DNA of 64,000 nt. It comes from Acrocarpospora pleiomorpha (GTDB taxonomy: Bacteria; Actinomycetota; Actinomycetes; Streptosporangiales; Streptosporangiaceae). A program made the position numbers and the translations under genes. Shown piece by piece: positions 1 to 8,432 of this stretch. The stretch is taken from positions 1 to 64,000 of the forward strand of contig NZ_BLAF01000051.1 in assembly GCF_009687885.1 (NCBI RefSeq), in the 5' to 3' direction. The notes below the pieces were generated by a model that was not told the origin of the DNA, searched no databases, and saw only the letters and a program-made list of their open reading frames with translations. How positions within the stretch are numbered: position 1 is the stretch's first letter; each line of letters opens with the position of its first letter.

Positions 1-1
1 C

Positions 2-1354
2 ACCGGGTCCAGCCCGCAGACCGACGGGTTCGTCAACTGCAGCTACGGCGCCCTGGTGGGTAGCGTGGCCACCGCGGTCGTGCCGATCCTGGCGTGGGAC
101 GTGCCGTTCAACGAAGGGGTCATGACGGCGTTCGAGGTGGTCGCCGAGCCGGGCAGCATCGTCAACCCGCGCCCGCCGGCGCCGATCAGCAACGGCCACC
201 TGACCACCGGCGCCCGGGTGAGCAGGCTGATCGTCAAGCTGTTCAACCAGGCGTGCCGGGGCAGTGCCGATCCGGTGCTCCGGGAGCGTACGCAAGGGGT
301 CTGGGCCGATTCCTGGACGGGTGGGATCTCGGCCGGAACCCGTGAGGACGGCGAGTACTTCGTGCTGTTCAACATGGACGGCGGCGGCATGGGAGCCGGC
401 GCCCAGCCGGAAGCCGACGGCCTGGACTGCGCCGGGATGATGACGCAGATGAACAACATGCTGCCGGATGTGGAGATGAACGAGATGCTCTACCCGGTGC
501 TCTATCTGTGGAAGCGGCTGGCCCCGGCCAGCGCGGGCCACGGCGCGCATCGGGGCGGCCTCGGGCATGAGTTCGCCTGGACGTTGCACGGGGCGAGCCA
601 GGTGACCCAGACCGTGTTCGCGCCGAGCGCTCAGGTGCCCGCCGACGGCTACGGCGGCGGTCTGCCCGGCGGCGGCAGCGGCCACCTCCTGTGCCACGAC
701 ACCGACGTCTGGCAGCTCATGTCCGACGGCGCCATCCCCACCGACGAGACGCTGTCCTCGACCGACAGGCGACTGCTGGACATCAACCAGCACGACCTCA
801 CCGTCCGGCACAGCGACGTCTTCATCCAGTGGAACGCCGGCGGAGGCGGCTATGGTGACCCCGTCCTGCGCGACCCAGCGCGGGTCGCGCAGGACGTCAA
901 CGACGGCTACGTGACCGCGGCCGTGGCCGAGAGCGTGTATGGCGTGGTGCTCGACGGCGACCACGCCGACGCCGCCGCGACCGCCGCACGCAGAGACGCG
1001 CTCCGCGCCGAACGGCTGGCGGGCACGCCCCCCGCGAAACCGATCCTGGACTCGGCGATCGGCTCCGCCGGAGCTTCCGTCCCCCACCTGGGGACGGACG
1101 GCCACTGGTACTGCCCGGCCAGCGGCGCCCTGATCAGCACCGCCGACGACTGGCACGACGACGCCGTGATCCAGACCCGCCCCGCCGCCGAACGCCTGGC
1201 CGAACTCGGCGTCCGGATCCGGCCCCGGTCCGGCGAGCCCGCCGTCCTGCTGGAGGAGTTCATCAGCCCATCCTGCGGAACCCTGCTGGAGACCAGAGTG
1301 CGCGTGGCCGCGCCAAGACGCCCGCCTGCGAACTATTGCCCGCGCTCGGAATAG
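2..1354 (+). CDS. Hydantoinase B / oxoprolinase family protein, 5' partial
   Basis: The frame is open from base 2, so the N-terminus lies outside the window; 450 codons remain of a family usually near 550-600 residues. Signs of the HyuB/acetone carboxylase alpha family are the GFVNCSYGAL segment at the left edge, the Gly-rich AGHGAHRGGLGHEF stretch, and the C-terminal GGGGYGDPVLRDP followed by the NDGYVTAAVAESVYGVVL block. These proteins work with a HyuA ATPase subunit in ATP-dependent opening of hydantoin or 5-oxoproline rings, or in carboxylation of acetone-like substrates. The partner should lie upstream, outside the window. The 3' end overlaps the convergent MarR gene by 22 bases. The substrate cannot be told from what is visible. 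Confidence 0.88.
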   Translation, partial: TGSSPQTDGFVNCSYGALVGSVATAVVPILAWDVPFNEGVMTAFEVVAEPGSIVNPRPPAPISNGHLTTGARVSRLIVKLFNQACRGSADPVLRERTQGVWADSWTGGISAGTREDGEYFVLFNMDGGGMGAGAQPEADGLDCAGMMTQMNNMLPDVEMNEMLYPVLYLWKRLAPASAGHGAHRGGLGHEFAWTLHGASQVTQTVFAPSAQVPADGYGGGLPGGGSGHLLCHDTDVWQLMSDGAIPTDETLSSTDRRLLDINQHDLTVRHSDVFIQWNAGGGGYGDPVLRDPARVAQDVNDGYVTAAVAESVYGVVLDGDHADAAATAARRDALRAERLAGTPPAKPILDSAIGSAGASVPHLGTDGHWYCPASGALISTADDWHDDAVIQTRPAAERLAELGVRIRPRSGEPAVLLEEFISPSCGTLLETRVRVAAPRRPPANYCPRSE

Positions 1355-1803
1355 CCAGGATGAACCTCGGCGTCGAGGCCGAAGCCGGCCGCGAGCTTCG
1401 CCAGGATGCCCTGGAGTAAGCGGCGTTCCTCGTCGTCGAGCGAGGCGAACAGCTCACGCTCGTGGGCTTCCGCGATGCCGCGGAGCGCGCCCATGGTCGC
1501 GTGGCCCGCGTCCGTCAGGCGCAACTCGTGGTTGCGGCGGTCGTTCTGGCTGCGGGTGCGGGCCACCAGTCCACGGTCTTCGAGTGAGTCGATGAGCACC
1601 ACCACTCGGCTCGGCACGGTGCCGAGCCGACCTGCCAGGTCTCGCTGACTCATTCCGGGGTTACGCGAGAGCAGGCGCAGCACGCCGGCATCCGACGGAA
1701 CAAGACCGAGATCGCGGACCCGCTCGGCGAAGCGGGCCGAGGCGAACGTGCCCAGCTGCGTGAGGAGGAAGCCCAGGCGGCGCCAAGTGGATGCGTCAGT
1801 CAC
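1333..1803 (-). CDS. MarR family transcriptional regulator
   Basis: A 156-residue winged-helix repressor of usual MarR length. The recognition helix region reads MSQRDLAGRLGTVPSRVVVLIDSL and is followed by the family's wing signature (DRGLVART..NDRRNHELRLT). It is convergent with the hydantoinase gene and divergent from a membrane protein / SDR pair. A perfect palindrome fills the divergent promoter region, so autoregulation plus control of that pair is the likely role. MarR proteins usually respond to small phenolic or oxidant ligands; the ligand here is unknown. Start chosen at the first ATG (MTDASTWRRLG). Confidence 0.88.
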   Translation of the reverse strand: MTDASTWRRLGFLLTQLGTFASARFAERVRDLGLVPSDAGVLRLLSRNPGMSQRDLAGRLGTVPSRVVVLIDSLEDRGLVARTRSQNDRRNHELRLTDAGHATMGALRGIAEAHERELFASLDDEERRLLQGILAKLAAGFGLDAEVHPGYSERGQ

Positions 1804-1821
1804 GTCATCAGCATAAGGGGA

Positions 1822-1853
1822 TTGACAGAATGATTCAGCCTATGAATCATTCT
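1822..1853 (+). promoter_or_regulatory. MarR-type operator in a probable leaderless promoter
   Basis: AGAATGATTCA at 1827-1837 is repeated as its exact reverse complement at 1843-1853, with a 5-base spacer (GCCTA). A consensus -35 (TTGACA, 1822-1827) abuts the left arm. A possible -10 (AATCAT, 1845-1850) lies in the right arm after a 17-base spacer, which would start transcription at or next to the ATG at 1858. No Shine-Dalgarno precedes that ATG, so a leaderless mRNA fits. A protein bound to the palindrome would cover both promoter elements. The link to the neighbouring MarR protein is inferred from position. Confidence 0.72.
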
Positions 1854-1857
1854 AGCT

Positions 1858-2574
1858 ATGACCGAATCATCGTCCACCGACTACGTCGCCACAGGCCCCC
1901 GCCGTGGGGGTGGCCCCCATCCCGGCCTGCTGGCTCTCATCAGCCTGGCCCTGTTCCTGGCCGGGCTGATCGTTGGAGCCGCCCTGTCCGGCGGAGCCAC
2001 CCTGCAGTCCCCGTTCGCCGAAACGAGTGACGTGGTCGCGCGATTCGCCGATCACGCGTTCGCCACCCGGGTCGCCGCTCTCTTCCAGTTCGGATCGGCC
2101 GTCCCCCTGGGGATCTACGCCGCGACCGTCTATGCGCGTCAGCTGCGATTGGGCATCCGGGTTCCCGGCCCCGCCATCGGGTTGTACGGCGGGATCACGG
2201 CGAGCCTGCTTCTCCTGGTCTCGTCGATGACGACCTGGGTGTTGAGCCGTGCCGAAGTGAGCGTTGACGGCGCGCTCACCCACGCGCTCGCCTATCTCTC
2301 CTTTATCACGGGCGGTGTGGGATACGTCGTCGGACTCGGATTGCTCGTCGCCGGTCTGGCCGTGCCGGCCCTCATCCTGAAGCTGGTGCCGGCCTGGCTG
2401 GCCTGGACCGGACTGGTCATCGCGGCGCTGTCCGAGCTGAGCTTCGTCTCGATGGTCGTCGAGCCCCTGCAGGTATTGCTGCCCATCGGCCGATTCGGCG
2501 GGGCGATCTGGCTGATCATTGTTGGATTCCTGCTGCCCCAGACCCGAGCCGCCGCGAACCGGGAACGCCCATGA
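1858..2574 (+). CDS. DUF4386-like integral membrane protein
   Basis: A 238-residue protein with about six hydrophobic segments: near residues 24-43, 73-95, 103-125, 140-160, 163-185 and 205-230. The layout resembles the DUF4386 family of small actinobacterial membrane proteins (ARFADHAFATRVAALFQFGSA near the second helix), for which no reaction is known. It starts directly downstream of the palindromic operator and its stop overlaps the start of the SDR gene (ATGA), so the two are translationally coupled. The MarR repressor probably controls both. Family assignment is from the overall pattern only. Confidence 0.7.
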   Translation: MTESSSTDYVATGPRRGGGPHPGLLALISLALFLAGLIVGAALSGGATLQSPFAETSDVVARFADHAFATRVAALFQFGSAVPLGIYAATVYARQLRLGIRVPGPAIGLYGGITASLLLLVSSMTTWVLSRAEVSVDGALTHALAYLSFITGGVGYVVGLGLLVAGLAVPALILKLVPAWLAWTGLVIAALSELSFVSMVVEPLQVLLPIGRFGGAIWLIIVGFLLPQTRAAANRERP

Positions 2575-3380
2575 TCGCCCTCGTCACCGGCGGCACCGGC
2601 GGGATCGGCCTGGAGATCGCGCGCAACCTTGCCCGGACGGGCGCGAGCGTGATCGTCACCGGCCGGGACGAGGACCGAGGTGCCGCTGCCGCGGCCGAAC
2701 TCGGCACGAGATTCGTACGCGTCGACCACCTGACCGTGGCAGGCAATCTCTCCCTCGCGCACCTCCTGCCGCGGGAGGTGTCCCACCTGGACGTCGTCGT
2801 CAACAACGTGGGCGGCGCCGCCTTCACTCGGCGAACCCGCACCGCCGAGGGCCACGAGGCCACGCTGTCACTGAACTACCTAGGCCCCATCGTTCTTACT
2901 CAAGCGCTGCTTCCGCTCCTGGGCGACCGCGCCCGCATCGTACAGATTGTGTCCAGCGCCTTCACGATGCACACCGGCGACCCCTTCACAGAGCCGGGCA
3001 CGTACTCGGCGATCAGCGCATACGCGCGGGCCAAGCAACTGAACCTCCTCGCGACGCTGAGCCTGGCCCGCGCCCTCGCGGGCAGGGCCAGGATCAACGC
3101 CGTGAACCCAGGGATGGCCTGGACACCGGGGGTGCGGGCCCTGACCCGGGATGACGTGCCCGCCTGGCGGTACGTGTGGCCCCTCATGCGACTGATCCAA
3201 CGCCGCGGCTCTCCCCGGAAAGCGGCGCACACCCCCACCGCGCTCGCCGCCGAGGAGATCGGGTCGGGCGACTTCTATGAGGGCAACGGCAGGCTCATGC
3301 CCATTCCCGACCGGCTACGCGACCCGGAACCGCAGGATCGCGCCCTGCGCGACGTCGTCGAACTCATCGAGCGACGTTAG
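2571..3380 (+). CDS. Short-chain dehydrogenase/reductase
   Basis: A 269-residue SDR. The Rossmann motif TGGTGGIG is at residues 6-13, NNVG at 78-81, the catalytic Ser at 128 or 129, and YARAK (Tyr151, Lys155) completes the active site. The protein is somewhat longer than the core family, with a C-terminal extension like that of retinol-dehydrogenase / protochlorophyllide-reductase-like SDRs. It should use NAD(P)H on a carbonyl or alcohol substrate that cannot be named. It is coupled to the membrane protein by a 4-base overlap and shares its MarR-controlled promoter. Confidence 0.87.
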   Translation: MIALVTGGTGGIGLEIARNLARTGASVIVTGRDEDRGAAAAAELGTRFVRVDHLTVAGNLSLAHLLPREVSHLDVVVNNVGGAAFTRRTRTAEGHEATLSLNYLGPIVLTQALLPLLGDRARIVQIVSSAFTMHTGDPFTEPGTYSAISAYARAKQLNLLATLSLARALAGRARINAVNPGMAWTPGVRALTRDDVPAWRYVWPLMRLIQRRGSPRKAAHTPTALAAEEIGSGDFYEGNGRLMPIPDRLRDPEPQDRALRDVVELIERR

Positions 3381-3399
3381 CCGTCGAGGCGGGGGTTGA

Positions 3400-3987
3400 T
3401 CAGGCGGCCCCGGCGAGCGTGGCGTGCAGCATGGTGCGGGCGGTCCAGCGCATGAGTTCGGCGGCGGCATCGCGGGTGAGGCCGGCGATGTCGGTGAGCC
3501 AGATGAGTGTTTCGATGCCGGTGGCGGATCGGATTGCCACAGCGAGGCGGCGAACGTCGAGGTCTGGATGGGTTTCGTGTAGCGGGGCCAGGGCGTCCTC
3601 GATCCAGCCGACGGCCCGTCCGCCGCGTAGCAGGGGTTGGTCCGCGTCGGGTTCGAGGGATAGGCGCAGCGAGGCGCGCAGTTGTGGTTCCCATTCGATG
3701 GTGATGCGGGTGAATGCCTGCATGACCAGGTCCAGCCGGGTTTCGACGTCGCGTGGTGGGTCTTCGGGCAGCAGGGAGTGGTGCTCGATCTCTGGATGGG
3801 CGGCCGTCAACAGCGTGCGCTGGTTGGGGAAGTAGCGGTAGGCCGTCGTCCGCGAGATGTGCGCGGCGGCGGCGGCTTCCTCGACGGTCGGGGTCAGGCC
3901 GTCGGCCAACAGCTTGCGGGTCGCCGCGACCAGCGCCTCGCGCGTTCGGGTCCTGGAGTACAGGGACCGGCCGGGTGCCAAGACCAA
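3400..3987 (-). CDS. TetR/AcrR family transcriptional regulator
   Basis: A 195-residue protein with an N-terminal TetR helix-turn-helix: REALVAATRKLLADG, then VEEAAAAAHISRTTAYRYFPNQ at about residues 34-55. The C-terminal ligand domain is unassigned. The first 15 residues are read from DNA whose opposite strand encodes the start of a recognisable cupin domain, so the junction may be a rearrangement and the native start uncertain. The gene ends 19 bases after the convergent SDR gene. No regulatory target is evident from its neighbours. Confidence 0.85.
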   Translation of the reverse strand: MVLAPGRSLYSRTRTREALVAATRKLLADGLTPTVEEAAAAAHISRTTAYRYFPNQRTLLTAAHPEIEHHSLLPEDPPRDVETRLDLVMQAFTRITIEWEPQLRASLRLSLEPDADQPLLRGGRAVGWIEDALAPLHETHPDLDVRRLAVAIRSATGIETLIWLTDIAGLTRDAAAELMRWTARTMLHATLAGAA

Positions 3988-4237
3988 CCCTCATCGGCAT
4001 CCCGACAGCGTTATGTACACGCTGAGTTCCTTCCGCCGGAGGGTCGCCACCGGCGGGCGGGAGGTGGAGGTCGAGCTTCCGGCGGGGCAGGTGCGGTGGC
4101 TGGCCGCCCAGGAGCATCACGGCGAGAACATCGGCGACACCGACACGCACACGCTCTTCGTCGAACTCAAGGAGCCCAGTCCCAGCGGCTCATCTCCGGT
4201 CGGCGAGCCGCTGGGTCCCAGCACGAACAGCGACTGA
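3945..4237 (+). pseudogene. 5'-truncated small cupin protein
   Basis: From base 3945 the plus strand encodes RVRVLEYRDRPG, then the metal-site region NPHRHPDSVMYTLSSF and GQVRWLAAQEHHGENIGDT. This closely follows a family of about 100-residue single-cupin proteins. Upstream of 3945 the frame stays open but is antisense to the TetR helix-turn-helix and does not look like cupin sequence. No ATG or GTG with a ribosome site exists; a TTG at 3914 is the only in-frame candidate. I read it as a gene that lost its first 15 or so codons when the TetR gene was joined to it. Translation from the TTG cannot be excluded. Confidence 0.6.
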
Positions 4238-4328
4238 TCTGTGCCGCCGTCCCGCGCCGAACGGCACCTTCGCAGAAGCCTCGTGGAAGGTGGTCCGGTA
4301 GGCCGACGCACTGATCAACCCTGCCCGG

Positions 4329-5441
4329 TCACCTGAAGGCGGCGAAGAATTCGCGGATGTCACCGAGCAGCAGGTCGGGGGCCTCCATCGCGGCGAAGTG
4401 CCCGCCGCGGTCGAAGTCGGACCAGCGCACGACGTTGTTGACCTTCTCCTCATCGCGGCGCAGGGCGATGTCCTGGACGGTGAACAGCGCCACGGCCGTC
4501 GGCACGGGAGACGGCTCCGGAGCGCCCCAGGCGTGCCCGTCCTCGTAGTAGAGCGCCGCCGAGGAGCCCGCCGTGCCGGTCAGCCAGTAGATCGTGACGT
4601 GGGTGAGCAGCAGATCGCGATTGATCGCCTCGTGCGGGAGTTCCTTGGCCAGGTCGGTCATGTCCCTGATCTTGTCGATGATCCAGGCGAGCTGGCCGGC
4701 GGGTGAGTCGGTCAGGCCGTAGGAGAGGGTCTGCGGTCTGGTGGACTGGATGGCGATATATCCGCCCGCCTCGGTCATGAACTCGTTCATCCGCCGCACC
4801 CTGGCACGCTCGCGCTCGGTGAGCGTGGGGTCGTCCTCGCCCGCGCTGGGGTAGGTCGTGCCACCGTTGACGTGCACCGCGACGACGTTGCCGGGAGCCT
4901 CCAGGCCCAGCGCGCGGGAGATCCCGCTGCCGAAGTCGCCGCCCTGGGCGCCGTACCTGTCGTAACCGAGCCTGCGCATGAGTTCGGCCCAGGCCGCGGC
5001 GACGCGCCGGGTCGTCCAGCCTGGCTCGCCGGTCGGGCCGGAGAACCCGAAGCCGGGGATGGAGGGGATGACCAGGTGGAAGTCCCGCGACAGCGGCTTG
5101 ATCAGGTCGAGGAACTCCACGATCGAGCCGGGCCAGCCGTGGGTGAGGATCAGCGGCAGGGCGTCGGGGCTGTCGGAGCGTACATGGAGGAAGCGGATGT
5201 TCGTTCCGTCGATCTCGGTGGTGAACTGCGGGTAGGCGTTCAGCCTTGCTTCCCAGGCCCGCCAGTCGTAGCCGTCGGCCCAGTAGGCGGCCAGCTCCCG
5301 CAGATAGCCGACCGGGACGCCACGGCTCCAGCCCTGGTCGGCGATTTCGCTCGGCCAGCGCGTACGGGCCAGCCGGTCGCGCAGGTCATCCAGCTCGGCC
5401 TGGGGGATCTCGATACGGAAGGGGCGAATCTCGTTGCTCAT
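4329..5441 (-). CDS. Epoxide hydrolase (microsomal / EphA-like alpha/beta hydrolase)
   Basis: A 370-residue protein with the N-terminal epoxide-hydrolase lid region (residues 5-110) before the alpha/beta hydrolase fold. HGWPGS at 101-106 is the oxyanion-hole motif, Asp169 in GGDFG is the expected nucleophile, and His348 in RGGHFAAME is the catalytic base. Such enzymes add water to epoxides through an ester intermediate, giving vicinal diols. It is divergent from a WYL regulator across a short promoter region, so it is the probable target of that regulator. No signal peptide, so cytoplasmic. Confidence 0.9.
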   Translation of the reverse strand: MSNEIRPFRIEIPQAELDDLRDRLARTRWPSEIADQGWSRGVPVGYLRELAAYWADGYDWRAWEARLNAYPQFTTEIDGTNIRFLHVRSDSPDALPLILTHGWPGSIVEFLDLIKPLSRDFHLVIPSIPGFGFSGPTGEPGWTTRRVAAAWAELMRRLGYDRYGAQGGDFGSGISRALGLEAPGNVVAVHVNGGTTYPSAGEDDPTLTERERARVRRMNEFMTEAGGYIAIQSTRPQTLSYGLTDSPAGQLAWIIDKIRDMTDLAKELPHEAINRDLLLTHVTIYWLTGTAGSSAALYYEDGHAWGAPEPSPVPTAVALFTVQDIALRRDEEKVNNVVRWSDFDRGGHFAAMEAPDLLLGDIREFFAAFR

Positions 5442-5461
5442 GTCGCAGACGCTATGGGCCG

Positions 5462-5484
5462 CCTAGGCCAGGATGAGTCCTAGG
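5462..5484. promoter_or_regulatory. Divergent promoter region with two CCTAGG palindromes
   Basis: CCTAGG occurs at 5462-5467 and again at 5479-5484, 17 bases apart centre to centre, between the divergent epoxide hydrolase and WYL-regulator genes. The first copy is embedded in the 8-base palindrome GCCTAGGC. Two phased hexameric palindromes between a regulator and its neighbour could be an operator for the WYL protein. This is position-based inference; chance occurrence is possible. Confidence 0.35.
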
Positions 5485-5504
5485 TACACGGCACATTGGA
5501 TGAC

Positions 5505-6500
5505 ATGGTGGAAACCTCGGCTCGCCTGCTCCGGCTGCTGTCGCTGTTGCAGACCCATTGTCAATGGTCGGGCGCGGAACTGGCTGATCGGCTCGGGGTG
5601 AGCCCGCGTACCGTCCGCCGTGACGTCGACCGGCTGCGTGAACTCGGGTACGTCGTGAACGCCGTCGCGGGGGTGTCGGGGTACCGGCTCGGTGCCGGGT
5701 CCGATCTGCCGCCGTTGCTGCTGGACGATGAGGAGGCGGTGGCGGTGGCCGTGGGGTTGCGTACGGCCGCGGGCGTGACCGGTATCGCGGACAGTTCGGT
5801 GCGGGCGCTGGCCAAACTGGAGCAGGTGTTGCCGTCCCGGCTGCGGCATCGTGTCCGCGCGCTGCAGTCGATGACCGTTCCCATGATGACGGGCGGGCCT
5901 GCGGTCGATCCGGACACCCTGATCGTGGTTACGGCGGCCTGCCGCGACCATGAGATGCTGCGGTTCGACTACCGTGCCCATGACGGAGGGCAGAGCAGAC
6001 GTCTGGTGGAGCCGTACCGGCTCGTGGCCACCGGTCGCCGCTGGTATCTGGTCGCCTATGACACCGAGCGTGCGGACTGGCGCACCTTCCGCCTCGACCG
6101 GCTCGCTCTCCTCAGTCCCAACGGCCCGCGTTTCGTCCCGCGTGACCCGCCCGCCGCCGACCTCGCCGGATACACCTCCCAGGCGATATCGAGCGCGCCT
6201 TACCGTTACCAGGGCCGCTTCACCATGCGGGCGCCCGCCGCGATCGTGGCCGAGCGCGTCGCCCCGACGGCAGGTACGGTCGAGCCCATCGACGCGGGGA
6301 CATGCCTGCTGACCTGCGGCTCCAACTCGCTCGACGAGCTGGCTCTCTGGGTGGCGCTGACGGGGGTGCCCTTCACCGTTCACGAGCCGCCTGAGCTGAT
6401 CGAGCACATCCGCGCGCTCACCACCCGACTCGCCGACGCTACTGGTGGGCCGGAGATCCGGCCCACCAGGGCGGGCATTACGGGGCCGGGTAATCCGTGA
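5505..6500 (+). CDS. WYL-domain transcriptional regulator (YafY-like)
   Basis: About 331 residues from the ATG at 5505 (MVETSARLLRLLSLLQ, the usual start of the family); a TTG at 5496 would add three residues. An HTH_11 domain (SGAELADRLGVSPRTVRRDVDRLRE) is followed by a linker and a WYL domain (RFDYRAHDG..VEPYRLVATGRRWYLVAYD) plus a C-terminal WCX-like part. WYL domains sense nucleic acids or nucleotides in several characterised proteins; the ligand here is unknown. It is divergent from the epoxide hydrolase. The last 18 codons run through a strong hairpin and overlap the next gene by 23 bases, suggesting a lost original stop codon. Confidence 0.88.
   Translation: MVETSARLLRLLSLLQTHCQWSGAELADRLGVSPRTVRRDVDRLRELGYVVNAVAGVSGYRLGAGSDLPPLLLDDEEAVAVAVGLRTAAGVTGIADSSVRALAKLEQVLPSRLRHRVRALQSMTVPMMTGGPAVDPDTLIVVTAACRDHEMLRFDYRAHDGGQSRRLVEPYRLVATGRRWYLVAYDTERADWRTFRLDRLALLSPNGPRFVPRDPPAADLAGYTSQAISSAPYRYQGRFTMRAPAAIVAERVAPTAGTVEPIDAGTCLLTCGSNSLDELALWVALTGVPFTVHEPPELIEHIRALTTRLADATGGPEIRPTRAGITGPGNP
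6442..6469. terminator. Perfect 12-bp stem hairpin, terminator-like
   Basis: CTGGTGGGCCGG (6442-6453) and its exact reverse complement (6458-6469) are separated by a 4-base loop. The hairpin lies 8 bases downstream of the stop of the minus-strand beta-helix gene and near the end of the plus-strand WYL gene. It has no U-tract on either strand, as is common for actinomycete terminators. It probably serves both convergent genes. Confidence 0.7.
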
Positions 6501-8319
6501 TGTACACCGGCGCACCGATCTTGGTCGTGTCGGCCGCGTCGCCCACGCCGTTGACGACGTGGTCGATGATTCCGGCACTGAGGTTGACGGTCATGATGTG
6601 GTGCAGCTTGACGCCCGGGGTCGCCGGAACCTCGAAGCCGTTCTCGGTGTGGATCGACGGGTTGTTCTGGTTGAAGACGTAGACCCCACCGCCGTAGAGG
6701 AGGTGCCTCTTCACGTGCCTGCCTACCTTGTAGCCGGCATAGCCCTCGACATCGCCGTCCATCCAGTCGGCCTGGGTCGGCGGGTCATACGGCAGCTCGT
6801 TCTGGTAAAGGATCGTCGTGCCGTCCTCGCCGTTCCAGATGGTGTTGTGCCGCTGGAAGTGCTCGACGAACAGGCCGGTCGCGGTCACGTGGTCGCCGTT
6901 GATGATGGCGCCGTTGCGGCCGGTGTTGGTGTTCCAGCGCTGGGTGTCGGTGAAGCCTTCGACACCGTGGTCGGCGCGCCACACCCAGGTGTGGTCGATG
7001 AGCACGTGGTCGCTGTTGACCTCGAGCGCGGTGTTGGTCCTGCCGACGTGCGGTCCGCCAACGCGGAAGTACACGTCGGACAGAGTTGTCGGATTGTCCG
7101 CCGAGCTGTGGCTCCTCTTGTCCTTCTTGCCCACCTTCAGCAGAACCTGCGACTTCTTGAGACCCGCGTCGATGGTCACGCCGGCGACGATCACGCCGGG
7201 GACGTCGTCGACCTCGACCGGGGTCGAGGCGTTGACGGCGGTGAGCGTGGCGTGCCCGATGCCGAGGACGACCGTGTTCGGGCGCTCGATGTCGATGCTC
7301 TTCTCGATGTCGTACACGCCGGGCGTGAGCAGCAGGTGCTTGCCGCTTTCGAGCGCTTTGTTGATGACCTTCACCGAATCCGACGGCTTCGCGATGAAGA
7401 AGTCGCTGATCGGCAGCGTATAACCCGGGGTCATGCCGTTGGCCCACGTGATACCGCGTGTGCCCTTCTGGGCGGCGGGTACGCGGACGTTGTAATCGCC
7501 CTGCGCGTCAACGAACAAGTAGGGCTTCTCGCGGCTGACGGGAGTGGTCTCGAGGGTGGTGTACGGCGGGCTCGGGAACGCGGTCTCGTCCGGTGCGCGG
7601 ACGACGCCCGAGAAGACCTGGTTCCACACGGCGTTCGACCAACCGGCGACCTCGCTGTTGCGGGTCAGCCACTGCTGCTGCGATCCGTTCGTGACGGACG
7701 GCAGCTTGGAGTCGGCGATGAAGCCGCCGCTGGCGTACTGCGGGCCGGCGGTGCAGTAGTCCATCAGCGACAGGTTGCCGCCGCTGATGTTGAGACGGCG
7801 CAGGGACACCGCCTGGGAGACGGCCCAGAAGTTCGCCGACGACCGGCAGCCGTCCTGGCCGGCCGCGTTGATGTTGATCGACAGGTTGGACAGGGTGCGC
7901 CAGAAGTTGACGAGCGCGAGGCAGTTGCCGGTGCCGCCGTCCGCCAGGCAGCGGTTGTAGACCTCGACCTTGCCGTTGATGACGACGTCGGTGGGGGAGG
8001 CGCCCAGGCCGGCGATCTCGGTGTAGTAGCCGACCTTGAACTGGAGCGGTTGTTCCGCGGTGCCGTACGAGCCGGGCTTGAAGAGGTACGCGTGGCGCGT
8101 GGTACCCATCTCGTTGTCGACCTGAGCGGCGTGTGCCGCGTTCAGGGTCGCCTGGATTTCGGTGACGGGCATGCTCGGATCGAAGACGGTGACGTTCGGC
8201 CCGAGATCAGGGGTGCCGTGGTGTGAGGCGGCCGTGGCGGGCAGTCCCGCCGTCATGACCGCGGTCGCCAGCACGACACCGAACGTGAACGCCCGACCGA
8301 TGTGCAGGTGGGTCGTCAT
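6478..8319 (-). CDS. Secreted right-handed beta-helix protein (GH55/pectate-lyase-like)
   Basis: The start is the ATG at 8319 because AAAGGA sits six bases upstream; it gives 613 residues. An N-terminal signal peptide (AFTFGVVLATAVMTAGLPATAA) predicts export with cleavage near residue 31. The body has repeated short strands typical of a right-handed parallel beta-helix, with LTPGVYDIEKSIDIERPNTV and VDDVPGVIVAGVTIDAG as clear helix turns. Such proteins are mostly glycan-active enzymes of the GH55 / pectate-lyase superfamily, though databases often give this type misleading names. The catalytic residues cannot be placed. A LacI-type palindrome in its leader supports a carbohydrate role. Confidence 0.75.
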   Translation of the reverse strand: MTTHLHIGRAFTFGVVLATAVMTAGLPATAASHHGTPDLGPNVTVFDPSMPVTEIQATLNAAHAAQVDNEMGTTRHAYLFKPGSYGTAEQPLQFKVGYYTEIAGLGASPTDVVINGKVEVYNRCLADGGTGNCLALVNFWRTLSNLSININAAGQDGCRSSANFWAVSQAVSLRRLNISGGNLSLMDYCTAGPQYASGGFIADSKLPSVTNGSQQQWLTRNSEVAGWSNAVWNQVFSGVVRAPDETAFPSPPYTTLETTPVSREKPYLFVDAQGDYNVRVPAAQKGTRGITWANGMTPGYTLPISDFFIAKPSDSVKVINKALESGKHLLLTPGVYDIEKSIDIERPNTVVLGIGHATLTAVNASTPVEVDDVPGVIVAGVTIDAGLKKSQVLLKVGKKDKRSHSSADNPTTLSDVYFRVGGPHVGRTNTALEVNSDHVLIDHTWVWRADHGVEGFTDTQRWNTNTGRNGAIINGDHVTATGLFVEHFQRHNTIWNGEDGTTILYQNELPYDPPTQADWMDGDVEGYAGYKVGRHVKRHLLYGGGVYVFNQNNPSIHTENGFEVPATPGVKLHHIMTVNLSAGIIDHVVNGVGDAADTTKIGAPVYITDYPAP

Positions 8320-8409
8320 ACAGGTCCTTTCCACTGCTGTGCAGCGCTTCCTGGACGGCCATTGGGGGGTGCGGAGATCCTTCAACGGCGGCCGACACCG
8401 CAGGACCAC

Positions 8410-8421
8410 GAGAGCGCTCTC
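8410..8421. promoter_or_regulatory. LacI-family-like operator
   Basis: GAGAGCGCTCTC is a perfect 12-bp palindrome, 90 bases upstream of the beta-helix gene start. Its GAGCGCTC core is that of the CebR-type operator (TGGGAGCGCTCCCA) that controls glycoside hydrolase genes in streptomycetes. No LacI-family gene lies in this window, so the regulator would act from elsewhere. The motif match is seen directly; the function is inferred. Confidence 0.6.
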
Positions 8422-8432
8422 TCTCGCTGCGT

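Noticed and set aside
6445..8226. 593-codon plus-strand open frame opposite the beta-helix gene
   Set aside because: It is antisense to a gene with a signal peptide, ribosome site and fold pattern; the translation is rich in Val/Arg/Asp with no family pattern. Long antisense frames are expected in high-GC DNA.
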